In this document: positions 10,720-21,507 of the stretch, piece by piece
Layout of the letters: every line of letters starts with the position of its first letter
Numbering within the stretch: the stretch's first letter is position 1
Translations under genes and position numbers: made by a program
Origin: Cerrena zonata
Lineage: Eukaryota; Basidiomycota; Agaricomycetes; Polyporales; Cerrenaceae
DNA: 64,000 nt
Assembly (NCBI GenBank): GCA_038087015.1
Contig: JASBNA010000049.1
Location: forward strand, 62,001 to 126,000
Reading direction: 5' to 3'
Notes under the pieces: model-generated
What the model was told of the DNA's origin: nothing
Seen by the model: the letters and a program-made list of their open reading frames with translations, nothing else
The model's database searches: none

Positions 10720-11730
10720 TGCTTAAAATATGACTATTTTTTGGATAACGCTTAAAAGAATGACAAATGAAAGGGAACCGATGAATTAAAAAAAAAAAAA
10801 AATTAAAAAAAGCAAAAGCAAATCGTAAGACAGAAAAGAAATGAAAGACAAAAAGCGAAAAGCAAAAGGCAAAAGGTAAAAGACAAAAGACAAACAGGAA
10901 ACAAGAACCAACTGAGTCAGTTATAGCAAAGACCACCCAAAACCAATCATCCAACGACCAAGGAATCAATGAATGATAAGATAACTTAAAAAAAATGTAA
11001 GTTTAATGAGCCAATGTCACTCTCCTGTTACGAGAATCAGGTAAAAGTCAAAGCTTTCAGATTATTTTCTTTCTGAAAACAAAAACAAACGTTACCGGGA
11101 CTTTTGGCGTCAATCGTTTATATATTAGCAAACGATTATGTAAAAGAATAGTTGATGAACAGTAATTGCCAGAGTTCCAACGCAAGGGACCGAAGCTGTA
11201 GTTAGGAAATGCAAGAATGTAGTGTAGTGAAGGGAACCCAATCTACTGGGGCAATCTTAGAAACTTTGTTGTGGAGTAAGATAATAAAAAAAAATAGATA
11301 GTAGCGTTGTAAATCAACAAAAGGTTAAAATCAGTTGATGTTTTGGGCTGATTTTTCATCTTTTGTGATTTTCTGCGGTACGGATGTCAGATTATTGGGG
11401 AACATTGATTGGATCAATAGCTTACAGATGAAAAGCAGTAAACGACGTTATATTGAATGATATTGAAAGAAATTAGTATCAATAACGTAGAGGAGATAGA
11501 ATGAATAATTTGTGAAGACAATAAATAAGAGAAAGAATTAAGAATTAGACTTGGAAATCACGTTAATAAATTTTTATAAAACATAAAGGAAGAATAAAGA
11601 CAACTTCTTAGTGTATTTAAAATAAGATGTAGATAGAATGTAATACATTGGGAAGGATGTTAAGAACCAGAACACATGACAATCATAAAAAGTACTTGTT
11701 TAAAAAAAAAATGCAGAATAATGAATTGAA
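10720..11730. other. Intergenic, upstream of the Mdm36-like gene and downstream of PTC4
   Basis: No convincing gene was seen. The stretch nearest the ATG at 10719 has an A-rich run at about 10786-10810 and a purine-rich array of AAAAG/GCAAAAG units at about 10850-10895. A small open frame on the minus strand at 10706-10969 is a by-product of this composition. The remainder is AT-rich with no tRNA-like or other RNA fold that I could recognise. Confidence 0.4.
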
Positions 11731-12858
11731 TTAAATTCGATTATCATTAGTAGTTGAAATTTCATTATTTAAGTTTAATTTTTCTTCATTTTTCACCCGA
11801 TTTTTAATTATTTGATACCATTCATCGATATTACCGTTGGTGTGAATTGCTACGATGATTAAAGTCATATTATCAAACCCGATTCCGGTTATGCTTGAAG
11901 CCATACCAATACAGTCATTTAAGATGAATTCCGTGATATGGTTTAATTTCCAATCTTCGGAGATTTTCTTTCTTATAAGAGAAATCAATTGATTATTTGT
12001 GTAGCAATCCCAAATACCATCACAGGCCAAAACAATGAATTCTGGTTGTTTTAAATAGGATAAATCATAAACCAATAAATCTGGTTCCACTGAAACTTGA
12101 AATAATTCTGGGGGTAAATGAACCAAATCATCTTTGAAATATTTTTTATTTGCTTCGAGGTATTTGTTATTTGAATTATTGATTGAATTAGATAATTCGA
12201 TAAAGGGGAATTTAAATTTGAAATCACCAAAAGCTCTTGAAAGTGCTAAGATTTCATTAACTCGACCACTAACCACGTAACCCCCACTATTTTCGATTCT
12301 TACTCGTTCACTCATGGTCGAAGGTTTATGGTCGAAACTCAATGTTTTAGCAGCACCACCGTTTAAAGACATTATTGAGCGGGAGTCTCCAGTATTAGCC
12401 ACAATGATATATTTATTAGCAACAATGGTGGTTATAATGGCGGTAGAACCACAATTTAAACTATTTTGTACCGGTAAATCATGATCGACTTCAAAGAAAG
12501 AATCTTTAATGATTTTCATATAAGTAGACAAATCCGAAGTTCCATTTGAAACTTGATTAACATAATCTTTATTTAAAGCACTTGTGTTATTATAATGGGA
12601 TTTCTTCAAATAAGAGTTTAAATTCTTAAAGATCTTTGAAGGTAAGACATCGCTAATATAGTCCGCACATGCTTTGCCCCCATGGCCATCGAAAACACCA
12701 AACACTGCTAAAGATTCGTCTTCATTAATTTTAACATTGTGAGCGTCTTCCATGGTCATTCGATACCCTTGCATGGACCCCACACAATAGGCAAGCGATT
12801 GGAAAGCCTTGTAATCAAGGGTTTTATCTTCTATTGGATGTGATAACAACTGTCCCAT
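11731..12858 (-). CDS. PTC4: Type 2C protein phosphatase, Ptc4-like
   Basis: Mg/Mn-dependent Ser/Thr phosphatase of the PPM family, 375 residues. The start MGQLLSHPIEDKT, the VGSMQGYRMTMEDAH segment and the C-terminal GIGFDNMTLIIV block match yeast Ptc4 better than Ptc2 or Ptc3. Metal-binding residues are visible at E37/D38, D57 and G58 of DGHGG, and in the later LACDGIWD. The MGQ start offers an N-myristoylation glycine. A longer in-frame extension exists upstream to 13023, but it is only the translation of an 8-bp repeat, so the ATG at 12858 is chosen. The tandem repeat lies in the predicted leader. Frame intact. Confidence 0.9.
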   Translation of the reverse strand: MGQLLSHPIEDKTLDYKAFQSLAYCVGSMQGYRMTMEDAHNVKINEDESLAVFGVFDGHGGKACADYISDVLPSKIFKNLNSYLKKSHYNNTSALNKDYVNQVSNGTSDLSTYMKIIKDSFFEVDHDLPVQNSLNCGSTAIITTIVANKYIIVANTGDSRSIMSLNGGAAKTLSFDHKPSTMSERVRIENSGGYVVSGRVNEILALSRAFGDFKFKFPFIELSNSINNSNNKYLEANKKYFKDDLVHLPPELFQVSVEPDLLVYDLSYLKQPEFIVLACDGIWDCYTNNQLISLIRKKISEDWKLNHITEFILNDCIGMASSITGIGFDNMTLIIVAIHTNGNIDEWYQIIKNRVKNEEKLNLNNEISTTNDNRI

Positions 12859-12890
12859 GATGAAATAACGAAAAAAGCAAGTCAAAAAAT

Positions 12891-12962
12891 AACAAAATAA
12901 CAAAATAACAAAATAACAAAATAACAAAATAACAAAATAACAAAATAACAAAATAACAAAAA
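12891..12962. repeat. AACAAAAT microsatellite in the PTC4 leader
   Basis: Eight exact head-to-tail copies of AACAAAAT occupy 12891-12954, followed by one imperfect copy. The array begins 33 bp upstream of the PTC4 ATG, so it likely lies in the 5' untranslated region. On the mRNA strand the unit reads ATTTTGTT. Copy number is likely to vary between strains and could tune expression. Confidence 0.9.
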
Positions 12963-13094
12963 AAGCTATCAGTATCTTGTATATATAGCTTATCAATTTT
13001 TTCAATAGATCTCGAAAAAACACTGCTTAGAGTAGTGCGATAGTTGTTAAGCAGTTAAAATTAAGGGAACAGGCGGTGGATCAGTAGACGATAA

Positions 13095-13220
13095 ACAAAG
13101 TGAACAAAAATGAACAAAGTGAACAAAATGAACAAAGTGAACAAAATGAACAAAGTGAACAAAATGAACGGTGAACAGTGAACAGAGAACAGATAACAGT
13201 GAACAGTGAACAGTGAACAA
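13095..13220. repeat. TGAACAAA/GTGAACA minisatellite
   Basis: At 13100-13168 the sequence alternates TGAACAAAG and TGAACAAAA units of about 9 bp. At 13171-13218 it changes to 7-bp GTGAACA units with a few variants such as GAGAACA and GATAACA. The two arrays look like products of one ancestral unit. No coding role is supported. Confidence 0.85.
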
Positions 13221-13738
13221 GGTAAGTGAAATCAGGATACGCCCGGTGCAATGACGAACTGGTGGGCTGGATGGAATCGGAAGATTACAGAAAGGCTTTG
13301 TCGTATTGGAAACCTGAATTCTTCTATTTATGACTTGGTATTCGATCAGTTTAGTACGAAATAACAGTTTCTCCTGCGCCTTTCGACTAGCTCTTTGCAA
13401 ACTAAAAATACTTGCACCGTTGGAATGAACTACTCTCCCCAAACAATTGATTAAAGAACACACTTCACTAATCACTGCCTTTTCCTTTAAAACAAATCTT
13501 TTCATTTGAAAACAAACGGACTCAAAAAATTGGCCTAGAAATTTTGGCCCGCCACACACGACCCGAAATCCCCCCAAAATCCGCCATTATTTGGGGCCCA
13601 TGAGCTCAACTCGACCCTTACAACCAGGTAGGACCCCAGCAGAGCAGCAGGAGACTACCATTGATGACCGGCAACGACAATGGGAGAACACCAGAGACTG
13701 GATGATCGCCACGAGCCTAAAGTTTATGTAGTTGTGGG

Positions 13739-13746
13739 TATAAAAA
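13739..13746 (+). promoter_or_regulatory. TATA box of the GH130 gene
   Basis: TATAAAAA lies 109 bp upstream of the first ATG of the GH130 gene, a normal spacing in yeast. A clear TATA box often marks regulated rather than constitutive genes. Confidence 0.6.
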
Positions 13747-13854
13747 GGGCGCTGAAATCTTCGCAAGGAATGGTTTTTACCCCGGATTTTTCAATATAAA
13801 AACCGTTCGTTGGTTGAAGAATTGATTATTTTTAACCAGTTGTTCTTTATTAAG

Positions 13855-14895
13855 ATGATGCTTCCTACTGTCAGTGTCAATTCGATTGACAATTCAAGCT
13901 ACAAGGCGCCAAAACACTTTCCAATCGGACCCAAGTTCACCCGGTACGAAAAGAATCCTATTTTGAAGCCCAATCCCAAAAACGAATGGGAATCGGCATA
14001 TTTATACAATGCCAGTGCCATTGTGGTGGATGATAGAATCTATCTTTTGTATCGGGCGCAGAACGAGGCCAAGGTGTCGAGCGTCGGGCTTGCATGGAGT
14101 GATGACGGATACCATTTCACTCGGTACGATAAATCAATTGTTAGTGCCAGTGAGTCTTACGAATTGAAAGGAGGAATTGAAGATCCTAGGATTGTCAGAG
14201 ATCCAAAACTGAAGAAATTCATCTTGACTTACACTGCTTACGATGGTTCTACTGCCAGATTATGTGTTGCTACTTCTGAAAATCTATTTGATTGGGTTAA
14301 ACAACCCCCAATCATTAAAAACGATAATTGGTACGACATTGCGGTTCTTTCCAACGGAGAACAAATCATTAGACATGCTTGGCTGAAGTCGGGGGCTATA
14401 TTCAATGAAGTCCAACCTAACCTGAATAAGTATTACATGATTTGGGGTGACTGTGCTTTCCATCTTGCTGAACTGAAAGATTTGGTTCATTGGACTTTGC
14501 CCTCCCATGACTATCATTCTAATCTTTTCACCACTGGTAAGTTCAACTGGCAAGACCGTTTGATTGAACCGGGCCCGGCCCCAATTAAATTAGACACCGG
14601 TGACCCCAATAAAAACTATTGGGTTTTATTCTATAATTCTTCCACTTGCGGCGGTGGTGACTACCCAAAGGATACTTACTCTCTTTCCCAAATGCTAATT
14701 GACTATAACGACTTATCCAAAGGCCCTATTGCCAGACAGGAAACGCCGTTCATGGTTCCTGATTCCAAAAACGAAATCGAGGGCCAGGTCAATAAAGTTG
14801 TCTTCACCGAGGGCCTCGTTCAATTCAAAGGTAAATGGTTTTTGTATTACGGCCAGGGTGACTCTGAACTAGGCGTCGCTACTGCCGATGCCTAA
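13855..14895 (+). CDS. Glycoside hydrolase family 130 / mannoside phosphorylase-like protein
   Basis: The 346-residue protein has the five-bladed propeller layout of GH130 enzymes, most of which cleave beta-mannosides by phosphorolysis and are bacterial. The signature GGIEDPRI is present, and its aspartate, D110, is the expected catalytic acid. Other family-like segments are YLLYRAQN near 64-71, HAWLKSGAIF near 180, LIEPGPAPI near 240 and, at the C-terminus, KWFLYYGQGDSELGVATADA. There is no signal peptide, so a cytosolic enzyme is expected. Two adjacent ATGs at 13855 and 13858 can start it. Base composition is visibly richer in G and C than the neighbours. The exact substrate cannot be told. 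A bacterial origin is possible but unproven. Confidence 0.85.
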   Translation: MMLPTVSVNSIDNSSYKAPKHFPIGPKFTRYEKNPILKPNPKNEWESAYLYNASAIVVDDRIYLLYRAQNEAKVSSVGLAWSDDGYHFTRYDKSIVSASESYELKGGIEDPRIVRDPKLKKFILTYTAYDGSTARLCVATSENLFDWVKQPPIIKNDNWYDIAVLSNGEQIIRHAWLKSGAIFNEVQPNLNKYYMIWGDCAFHLAELKDLVHWTLPSHDYHSNLFTTGKFNWQDRLIEPGPAPIKLDTGDPNKNYWVLFYNSSTCGGGDYPKDTYSLSQMLIDYNDLSKGPIARQETPFMVPDSKNEIEGQVNKVVFTEGLVQFKGKWFLYYGQGDSELGVATADA

Positions 14896-15134
14896 CAAAA
14901 TCATCTATATAAAAGTATTGTATAAGAATAAGTATAAAGTAAAAGATTAGTATAGGAAATTTGTAGTGCACCACTGAAAACGTGAAAAAATAGCCCGTGA
15001 ATCCATCTCATATCCTTCAATACCTATATCTTCGCTTCTTACCCATCTTAAGCTTCAAGTCGGTTGACTGTGTCTCTTTCTCCAATCACGTCTGCATGTA
15101 TCGTGGCAATTAGTACCAGCATTCATCTCGTCTA

Positions 15135-16485
15135 ATGGCGTCTCTTCTTAAAAAATCATCTCTGCAACAACAATCAATTAACCTAGAAAATCCAACTAAT
15201 GATAATAGTCCTATAAGGATAGCCCTCCTAGGTGGACCTAGATCAGGTAAAACATCGATCATCTCGAAATTAAGTCTAGGAAGTTTCCGGGATACTTATT
15301 ATCCAACACACCAAACCCAACCGATTCTATTTACGTTTTCTCCAGTTTCAATTTTATCAAGATGTATATTGGATGAGTTTGATATGTCCAGCACATTACA
15401 GTTAATCGGACAGAACAACCACTTGGTGCTCAGTCCGGTAATATACCAAGCGTATTCCAAACTTGCTCCTTCAAACAATTCTTCAATTACAAATCAAAAC
15501 CGTCCGTCAACGATAATCTCCAACCACGAGGATAAAATCATCACTTCCACCAACCAGTTTTATACAAGTTATAACCATAAGAATGAATTAGATGCCCATG
15601 CGTACATCCCACCCCAAATCACCCCAATTCTTGTTGAGCTCATCGATACCGCTGCATTTAACCCTGACCAAGTGGTGCCTTTTCTTGAAGCTTCTTTGTA
15701 CATCAAACTCGATCGAGAAATTTTGAAAAATTTGGCTAATGAACCAAGAAGACCAGTCAGTACTAATCCGTTGTTGGTTGCTAGTGGTGCCAGTGAATTG
15801 AATGGCTCAGTCGATGGGTATTTCTTTGTATATAGTGCAGTTCCTTCCTACAATCCTCCTTCCTATAACGAAGTATTAGAATCTACCGGTAAAAACTACG
15901 ATATGACTCCAGAGTCTTCTTTGAATGACGACGACGGGGATCTCCAGCCAGGTCACTTCAACCACTTCCTACCAATCCTTAGATGGCTCAAACAAAACTT
16001 TAACCATTACAAATACTGCCGGCGATACTACCTTCAATCTTCTCTCCATCATGAAAATCGCCCTTAGTGAAGCCTGGAAAGAATACTACACTTACAAAAC
16101 AAGATGGGAAGAAGGCAAAGAAAGCGACGTTTTCTCTTTCAAATCTGCTTTGAAGAATTTGTGGCGTGAAAATAACTTGATTGAAACTTCAAAAAATGAA
16201 ATGAAAGCTGATCTGACTAAATTGAAATTACTCGATAATTCAATGGACCCAGCAGACCCAAGCTGTCCTCCTCCTATTTGGGTCATCTGCACTCATAAAA
16301 ATAATAAACTAGCTTCTCCTAAATTGATAAATGACGGTATTAAACTAAGTAAATTTTGGAAATGTGGGTTTATAGCTATCGATGTTACCGATGAAAACAT
16401 CGACGAATCCCTTGCTTTGATTATTCGAGAAATCTTGGAGCGCAAGAAACTCCAGGCCCAGTTCAAGAAGAAGAAGAAGACTTAA
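15135..16485 (+). CDS. P-loop Ras-like protein of unknown role, with one frame break
   Basis: The frame from the ATG at 15135 opens with IRIALLGGPRSGKTSIISKL near residue 30, a Walker A loop followed by a Ras-like switch region (YYPTHQTQP). VELIDTAAF near 175 resembles the DTAG segment. It then leaves frame near 16000, where skipping one base enters the frame ending at 16485. That frame contains SEAWKEYYTYK, and PIWVICTHKNNKLAS in the place of a guanine-recognition TKxD-type loop. The joined product is about 449 residues, ending in a Lys-rich tail. I do not recognise a named orthologue. A GTPase role is inferred from the P-loop only. Confidence 0.6.
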
Positions 16486-16550
16486 TTGTATTTATAGTTG
16501 TAAATATATATACATATATAATTAGATAAACTAATAAGCTGTAATCCTGT

Positions 16551-16560
16551 GGTGCACGGG
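16551..16560. promoter_or_regulatory. GTGCACGGG motif upstream of the ATG14-like gene
   Basis: GGTGCACGGG lies 131 bp upstream of the probable start at 16700. The same 9-mer occurs in reverse at 29278-29286 and 58394-58402, each within a promoter. A TA-variant occurs at 24195. A shared factor is inferred. Confidence 0.4.
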
Positions 16561-16699
16561 TCTAAATGTATTGATAATAAGCAGATCTTATCAAAGGACA
16601 AAAAAGGATCAAAGCACCTCCAAGCCAGTCCAATTGACCTACAAGTAACATTTTACTAGAAGATCGAGAACTTGGCGTGATCTTATTGCATTGGGAAAT

Positions 16700-19182
16700 A
16701 TGCCTCTAGTTACAGATTCCGATTATCAAGAAGATCAAGCTCATTCTCGTCCACGAACTGTCAAGGAAGACATCCCTGAACCCTCTGAGCTGATAAACGG
16801 ACAGCTCGAAACAGAAGATAAAAGCAGATACAAGAAACTCAGTTCAATGTCCGTTTTGTTTCAGATTACAGGGAATCAATTCCCATAACCTACTTTGTGA
16901 CCGTGTAACCACGAAAGTCTAGAAATCATTCGTAACTCAGTGATTGAAAATGATCGATTAAACGAACTATCAAGATCGGAAATTGATGATATTTTTAGAA
17001 TATACTTTCAAATTAAACAAGGGAACTTGAATGAGGTGGTAGCAATGAGTAATTTAGATCGTCAGTTAACGAGATCCAAGAATAGCGACGAGAATTCAAA
17101 TATTCCTTATGCATCGGTTAAGTCGATTAAATTTTTATCTTTACAACTACTAAAATTGGAGATTATAAATGAAAAATTGAAATTGAAGAATATTGAACGG
17201 AGTAAACAGGCTACTAGCTCGAAAATAAGTTATTTAAGGACTGATATAGAGAAACAAGCAAATACTATAGATTCTGAACGTACTAAAATAAATGAGAAAG
17301 AACACCAAATAATCGATAATTTTAACAAAACTAACTATAAAATAACATCCCAAATATCGGAGTATAAACATGAAAAAACTTATCAAATTGAAAAACAGGC
17401 ATGTCAATTACAAGCAAGCCATTTTAAAGTCTTGAAAGGTATTGTGTTTTCCCATAAATTATCCTCTAATAAATATACAAGTATAATAACAACCAAGATA
17501 TATAAACAGCCTTTCAAAGCTTCAAGGCTTTTGTTTTTTGATCAGCCAATACTTTCAATTCAAGACTTATTGAAGTATAATAATAAGGTGATCAGCATAA
17601 ATGAATTCTTTGAGAACTTGATCCGTCTTCAAATTCAATTACTTGATATATTTAAAATAGGTAATAACTTCATGCATCTTCCATACCTCGTGGAGTTGAA
17701 GAATTATCTCCCAGATAGCTCTTTCCATGATTTGGTTCAGGAAAAGGAAAACTTCATGACCTAGTGGGGGGAATATATCTCCAGATGACTCAAGCAACGA
17801 GGAAAAATCACCGGTATCACCTACAGAAATAAAAGAAATCAACGTGGATAACGAAAGAATCATAAAATTGGGCGATGAGATTAAACTCCCATTATCTTCC
17901 AAAACAATCAACTATCAACTCAGAAGAGCATCAGTTAATGGGAGTAACAAGAATGATGCAAAGGCTAAATCGCCCCTGCCATCGGCCCCTGAACCAGAGA
18001 GAAATATCAACCATAGTGAAGATAAACTAGGCGACCAGGAAAAGAAGAACAAAGATAAAAATTACCTCAAGGGTAAGCGAATGGTGATTATCCCCCACAA
18101 GATTTTGACCAAACCTTTCACCAAGTTGACCACCAAGGAATACTTGAAGTTTCTTCTGGTGATTGTTAAGATAATTGTCAATTTCAAAACGTTTTTTGCA
18201 TTAACAATAGACTCATTACCAACAAGCCATTCACAACAATTCCAACAACAACAACATCAGGCGCAAGAACATGGTATCAGAAAGAAAACCTCTTCGTCTA
18301 CCTCTTTCCAGTACCATTAATCAATTTCGTTTCAATCTCAACCACCATAATACCAACGAGAAACCGAGTGAAGATGGGAATCCACTCAACGACAACTAGC
18401 ATGTACGATTTCGAACAAATTCTTGAAAAAATTGCAAATATGGAATCTTTCTTCAATATCAAGTTGGGAATATTGGAACAACAAAAGAATAGAGCAAACG
18501 AATTAAAGAAAACGTATCCTGGATCATACTCATCATTACCCAGTCACTATAATACCAACAGTACCTACATCCAGCAGTCTTAACGAGAGTCCCCAAGGAG
18601 GCCAGTAATGTCTCTGTAAACGGATCGCTAATATCAACTCCTACATCCAGCTCTTCTTCGGCCATGAACTCGATTATCAAATCAGATATCGAAAAACTCG
18701 ACCGAGACAGACAAAACCACTCGAGACAATCCCCCCTTAAGTCCTTATATACAAATATATTCCAAAAATCAAAGGCTCACCTGCAAGACTACCGGGACCC
18801 ACAGCACGACGAGCCCGATGGTCTTTCAAATGACGTATACGGCAACATCAGTGAGACCCATGGAAATGCCCGATCCAGCAGTGCCAATCTCGATCCATTT
18901 TCCAACATCAACATTCCAGAATCGCCTGAGTGGGACCGCAACCCAGACTTGAAGGTCATAATGCAAAAAGTCTACCAATTAATGGCCAACGGCACTGGCC
19001 CAACCCCAAATCAGATTGCAAAAACCAAATCCGCAGCCATTAATCCTCGTACAACCTCAGCACAAAATAACACCAAAAATCAACAGACCTCTGGTAACAA
19101 CATTGGAATTGACACTTTAAAGATGATGGCCCAATCCAAGGTCCAATTGGACGACTGGGACGTCATAAGTAAAATGTATTAA
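16700..19182 (+). CDS. ATG14: Atg14/Vps38-like autophagy protein with about seven frame breaks
   Basis: Atg14 recruits PI3-kinase complex I (Vps34, Vps15, Vps30) to the autophagosome site. Five open fragments join in order by single-base shifts near 16840, 16904, 17767, 18300, 18395, 18550 and 18590. Read across the first two shifts, a cysteine module appears: CPFC at 16848-16859, then CDR followed by NHESLE near 16896-16921. One missing T at 16904 would restore CDRC and give the CxxC pair typical of yeast Atg14. The next frame holds a long coiled coil (17140-17420) and the LSIQDLLKYNNKVISINEFFENLI block. TKEYLKFLLVIVKIIVNF follows at about 18140. The tail is Ser/Asn-rich and ends in LDDWDVISKMY. 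Gene identity is a family inference; the last 800 bp could belong to a separate gene. Confidence 0.6.
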
Positions 19183-19454
19183 GCCTGTAAATAGTCCTTT
19201 AATCTAAAGAATCCTATCCAACTCTGTGTAAATTTGAGACCTCTGCACGTGTAAATTGTGTCCCTAATTTTAATTCTCGCTCAGAAACCAATTTTCTCTC
19301 ATTTTTTCAACACCCCCAAGGAATCTTATCAGAAATTCCATCTTGAATTACATTTAATCAACTAGTTTAATAGAACATTAAGCAGATCAATCAATCGTAA
19401 ACTTCAATAGGACAGCCAATTGAAGATATATTGAGAAAAAACACAAGTCACATC

Positions 19455-20990
19455 ATGTCATTATCTGATAAAGAATTGTTTGAATTAAATAAAAAGGCGG
19501 TTACCGAAGGGTTTAAAATTAAACCAAGAATCAATTATAATACCGTTGGTGGTGTCAATGGACCATTAGTTATTTTGGATAATGTTAAGTTCCCTCGTTA
19601 TAATGAAATTGTTAACTTAACTTTACCAGATGGTACTGTTAGAGCAGGTCAAGTTTTAGAAGTTAGAGGATCCAAAGCTATTGTTCAAGTTTTTGAAGGT
19701 ACTTCGGGTATTGATGTTAAAAAGACTAGAGTTGAATTCACTGGTCAAAACTTGAAAATCCCAGTTTCTGAAGATATGTTGGGTCGTATTTTTGATGGTT
19801 CCGGTAGACCAATTGATAAAGGTCCAAAAATTTTTGCTGAAGATTATTTGGATATTAATGGTTCTCCAATTAATCCGTATGCTCGTATTTATCCTGAAGA
19901 AATGATTTCTACTGGTATTTCTGCTATTGATACTATGAACTCTATTGCTAGAGGTCAAAAAATCCCTATTTTCTCTGCCTCTGGTTTACCTCATAATGAA
20001 ATTGCTGCTCAAATTTGTAGACAAGCTGGTTTAGTTAGACCAACTAAAGATGTTCATGATGGTCATGAAGAAAATTTCTCCATTGTCTTCGCTGCTATGG
20101 GGGTTAATTTAGAAACTTCAAGATTTTTCAAACAAGATTTCGAAGAAAATGGTTCTTTAGAAAGAACCTCTTTATTCTTAAATTTGGCTAATGATCCTAC
20201 AATTGAAAGAATTATTACACCTCGTTTAGCTTTAACTACTGCTGAATACTTAGCTTACCAAACTGAAAGACACGTTTTAACCATTTTAACTGATATGTCT
20301 TCTTATGCCGATGCTTTAAGAGAAGTTTCTGCCGCTAGAGAAGAAGTCCCAGGTAGAAGAGGTTATCCTGGTTATATGTATACCGATTTGTCTACCATCT
20401 ATGAAAGAGCCGGTAGAGTTGAAGGTAGAAATGGTTCCATTACTCAAATTCCTATCTTGACTATGCCTAATGATGATATTACCCATCCAATTCCTGATTT
20501 AACTGGTTATATTACTGAAGGTCAAATTTCAGTTGATCGTCAATTATATAACAGAGGTATTTATCCACCAATCAATGTCTTACCTTCATTATCCCGTTTA
20601 ATGAAATCGGCTATTGGTGAAGGTATGACTAGAAAAGATCATGGTGATGTTTCTAATCAATTATATGCTAAATATGCCATTGGTAGAGATGCTGCTGCTA
20701 TGAAGGCCGTTGTTGGTGAAGAAGCCTTGTCAACTGAAGATAAATTATCTTTAGAATTCTTAGAAAAATTCGAAAAGAATTTCATTTCTCAAGGTGCATA
20801 TGAAAATAGAAGTATTTTCGAATCTTTAGATCAAGCCTGGTCTTTATTAAGAATTTATCCAAAAGAATTATTAAATAGAATTAGCCCTAAAATCATTAAC
20901 GAATTTTATGAAAGATCAAGAGAACAAGAAGATGATGATGAAGAGGAAGAAGATGCTGATAAATCTCATGATAACTTAATTGATGCTTAA
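19455..20990 (+). CDS. VMA2: V-type proton ATPase subunit B
   Basis: Non-catalytic nucleotide-binding subunit of the V1 sector of the vacuolar H+-ATPase, 511 residues. The sequence is strongly conserved from [16 protein letters not shown] through [21 protein letters not shown] to the arginine-containing block [20 protein letters not shown]. An acidic tail ([12 protein letters not shown]) precedes the stop. The ATG at 19455 matches the family start; the frame is open slightly further upstream but lacks another ATG. Codon use is strongly biased (GGT, GCT, AGA), as for a highly expressed gene. Frame intact. Confidence 0.98.
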   Translation: MSLSDKELFELNKKAVTEGFKIKPRINYNTVGGVNGPLVILDNVKFPRYNEIVNLTLPDGTVRAGQVLEVRGSKAIVQVFEGTSGIDVKKTRVEFTGQNLKIPVSEDMLGRIFDGSGRPIDKGPKIFAEDYLDINGSPINPYARIYPEEMISTGISAIDTMNSIARGQKIPIFSASGLPHNEIAAQICRQAGLVRPTKDVHDGHEENFSIVFAAMGVNLETSRFFKQDFEENGSLERTSLFLNLANDPTIERIITPRLALTTAEYLAYQTERHVLTILTDMSSYADALREVSAAREEVPGRRGYPGYMYTDLSTIYERAGRVEGRNGSITQIPILTMPNDDITHPIPDLTGYITEGQISVDRQLYNRGIYPPINVLPSLSRLMKSAIGEGMTRKDHGDVSNQLYAKYAIGRDAAAMKAVVGEEALSTEDKLSLEFLEKFEKNFISQGAYENRSIFESLDQAWSLLRIYPKELLNRISPKIINEFYERSREQEDDDEEEEDADKSHDNLIDA

Positions 20991-21507
20991 AAAATTCAAT
21001 TTCTTACAAATATTTCTCATTCTAGTTCTTCTGATAAAAAGCATTACTTTGAACAGTCCATTTACAAATTTGCTTGTTTTTTTCTTTTTATAAAACCCCC
21101 CTCCATCGACCATTAATACGACTCAAACAACTTTTTATTTCTTGCTATTGATTGTTTAGACAATTGTATAAGTTTTCATTTTACTTTCTTATTCTTATTT
21201 AGGCACCCATTTTTTTGCCTCTAGTTCTTTTCAGATCTCCCTCCTCATAAAAAATATACATTTATTAGTTATTAATATTACATGTATTTCAATTTATAAA
21301 TAAATAATCTATATTAACATAGAATAGAACGGAAAGAAACTAAATCAAACTAATAAAAATATGAACAATGAGTGCAATAAATAAGAAAGACGCAATCCTA
21401 AGAAGTAAATTAGAGTCTCATGACGAAAGTAATTAAATAAAAGTCTGAAAGATCAACAGACGCAATGCTAAAGTTACAATATGGGAGATTCGATCAATAT
21501 TGGTAGA
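20991..21507. other. Convergent intergenic region between VMA2 and ACO2
   Basis: This stretch holds the two 3' ends. It is T-rich on the VMA2 side and AT-rich on the other, with several candidate polyadenylation stretches such as TATATTAACATA. No open frame, RNA gene or repeat was recognised. Confidence 0.5.

Larger units (their letters stand above)
12859..13854. other. Divergent PTC4-GH130 intergenic region with two tandem arrays
   Basis: This region holds the leader of PTC4 and the promoter of the GH130 gene. It contains an 8-bp microsatellite, a 7- to 9-bp minisatellite and a TATA box, listed separately. A minus-strand open frame runs to 13047, with its first ATG at 13505 (152 codons). 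Its last third is the minisatellite read in frame as repeated VHF, and it matches no family I recognise. It is probably not a gene. Confidence 0.45.

Noticed and set aside
10706..10969. Minus-strand 87-codon open frame upstream of the Mdm36-like gene
   Set aside because: It is a Phe/Leu-rich product of an A-rich and purine-rich stretch, with an overlapping gene start.
13047..13577. Minus-strand open frame upstream of PTC4
   Set aside because: It begins at TTG, has an internal ATG at 13505 only, and ends in the minisatellite read as repeated VHF. No recognisable domain.
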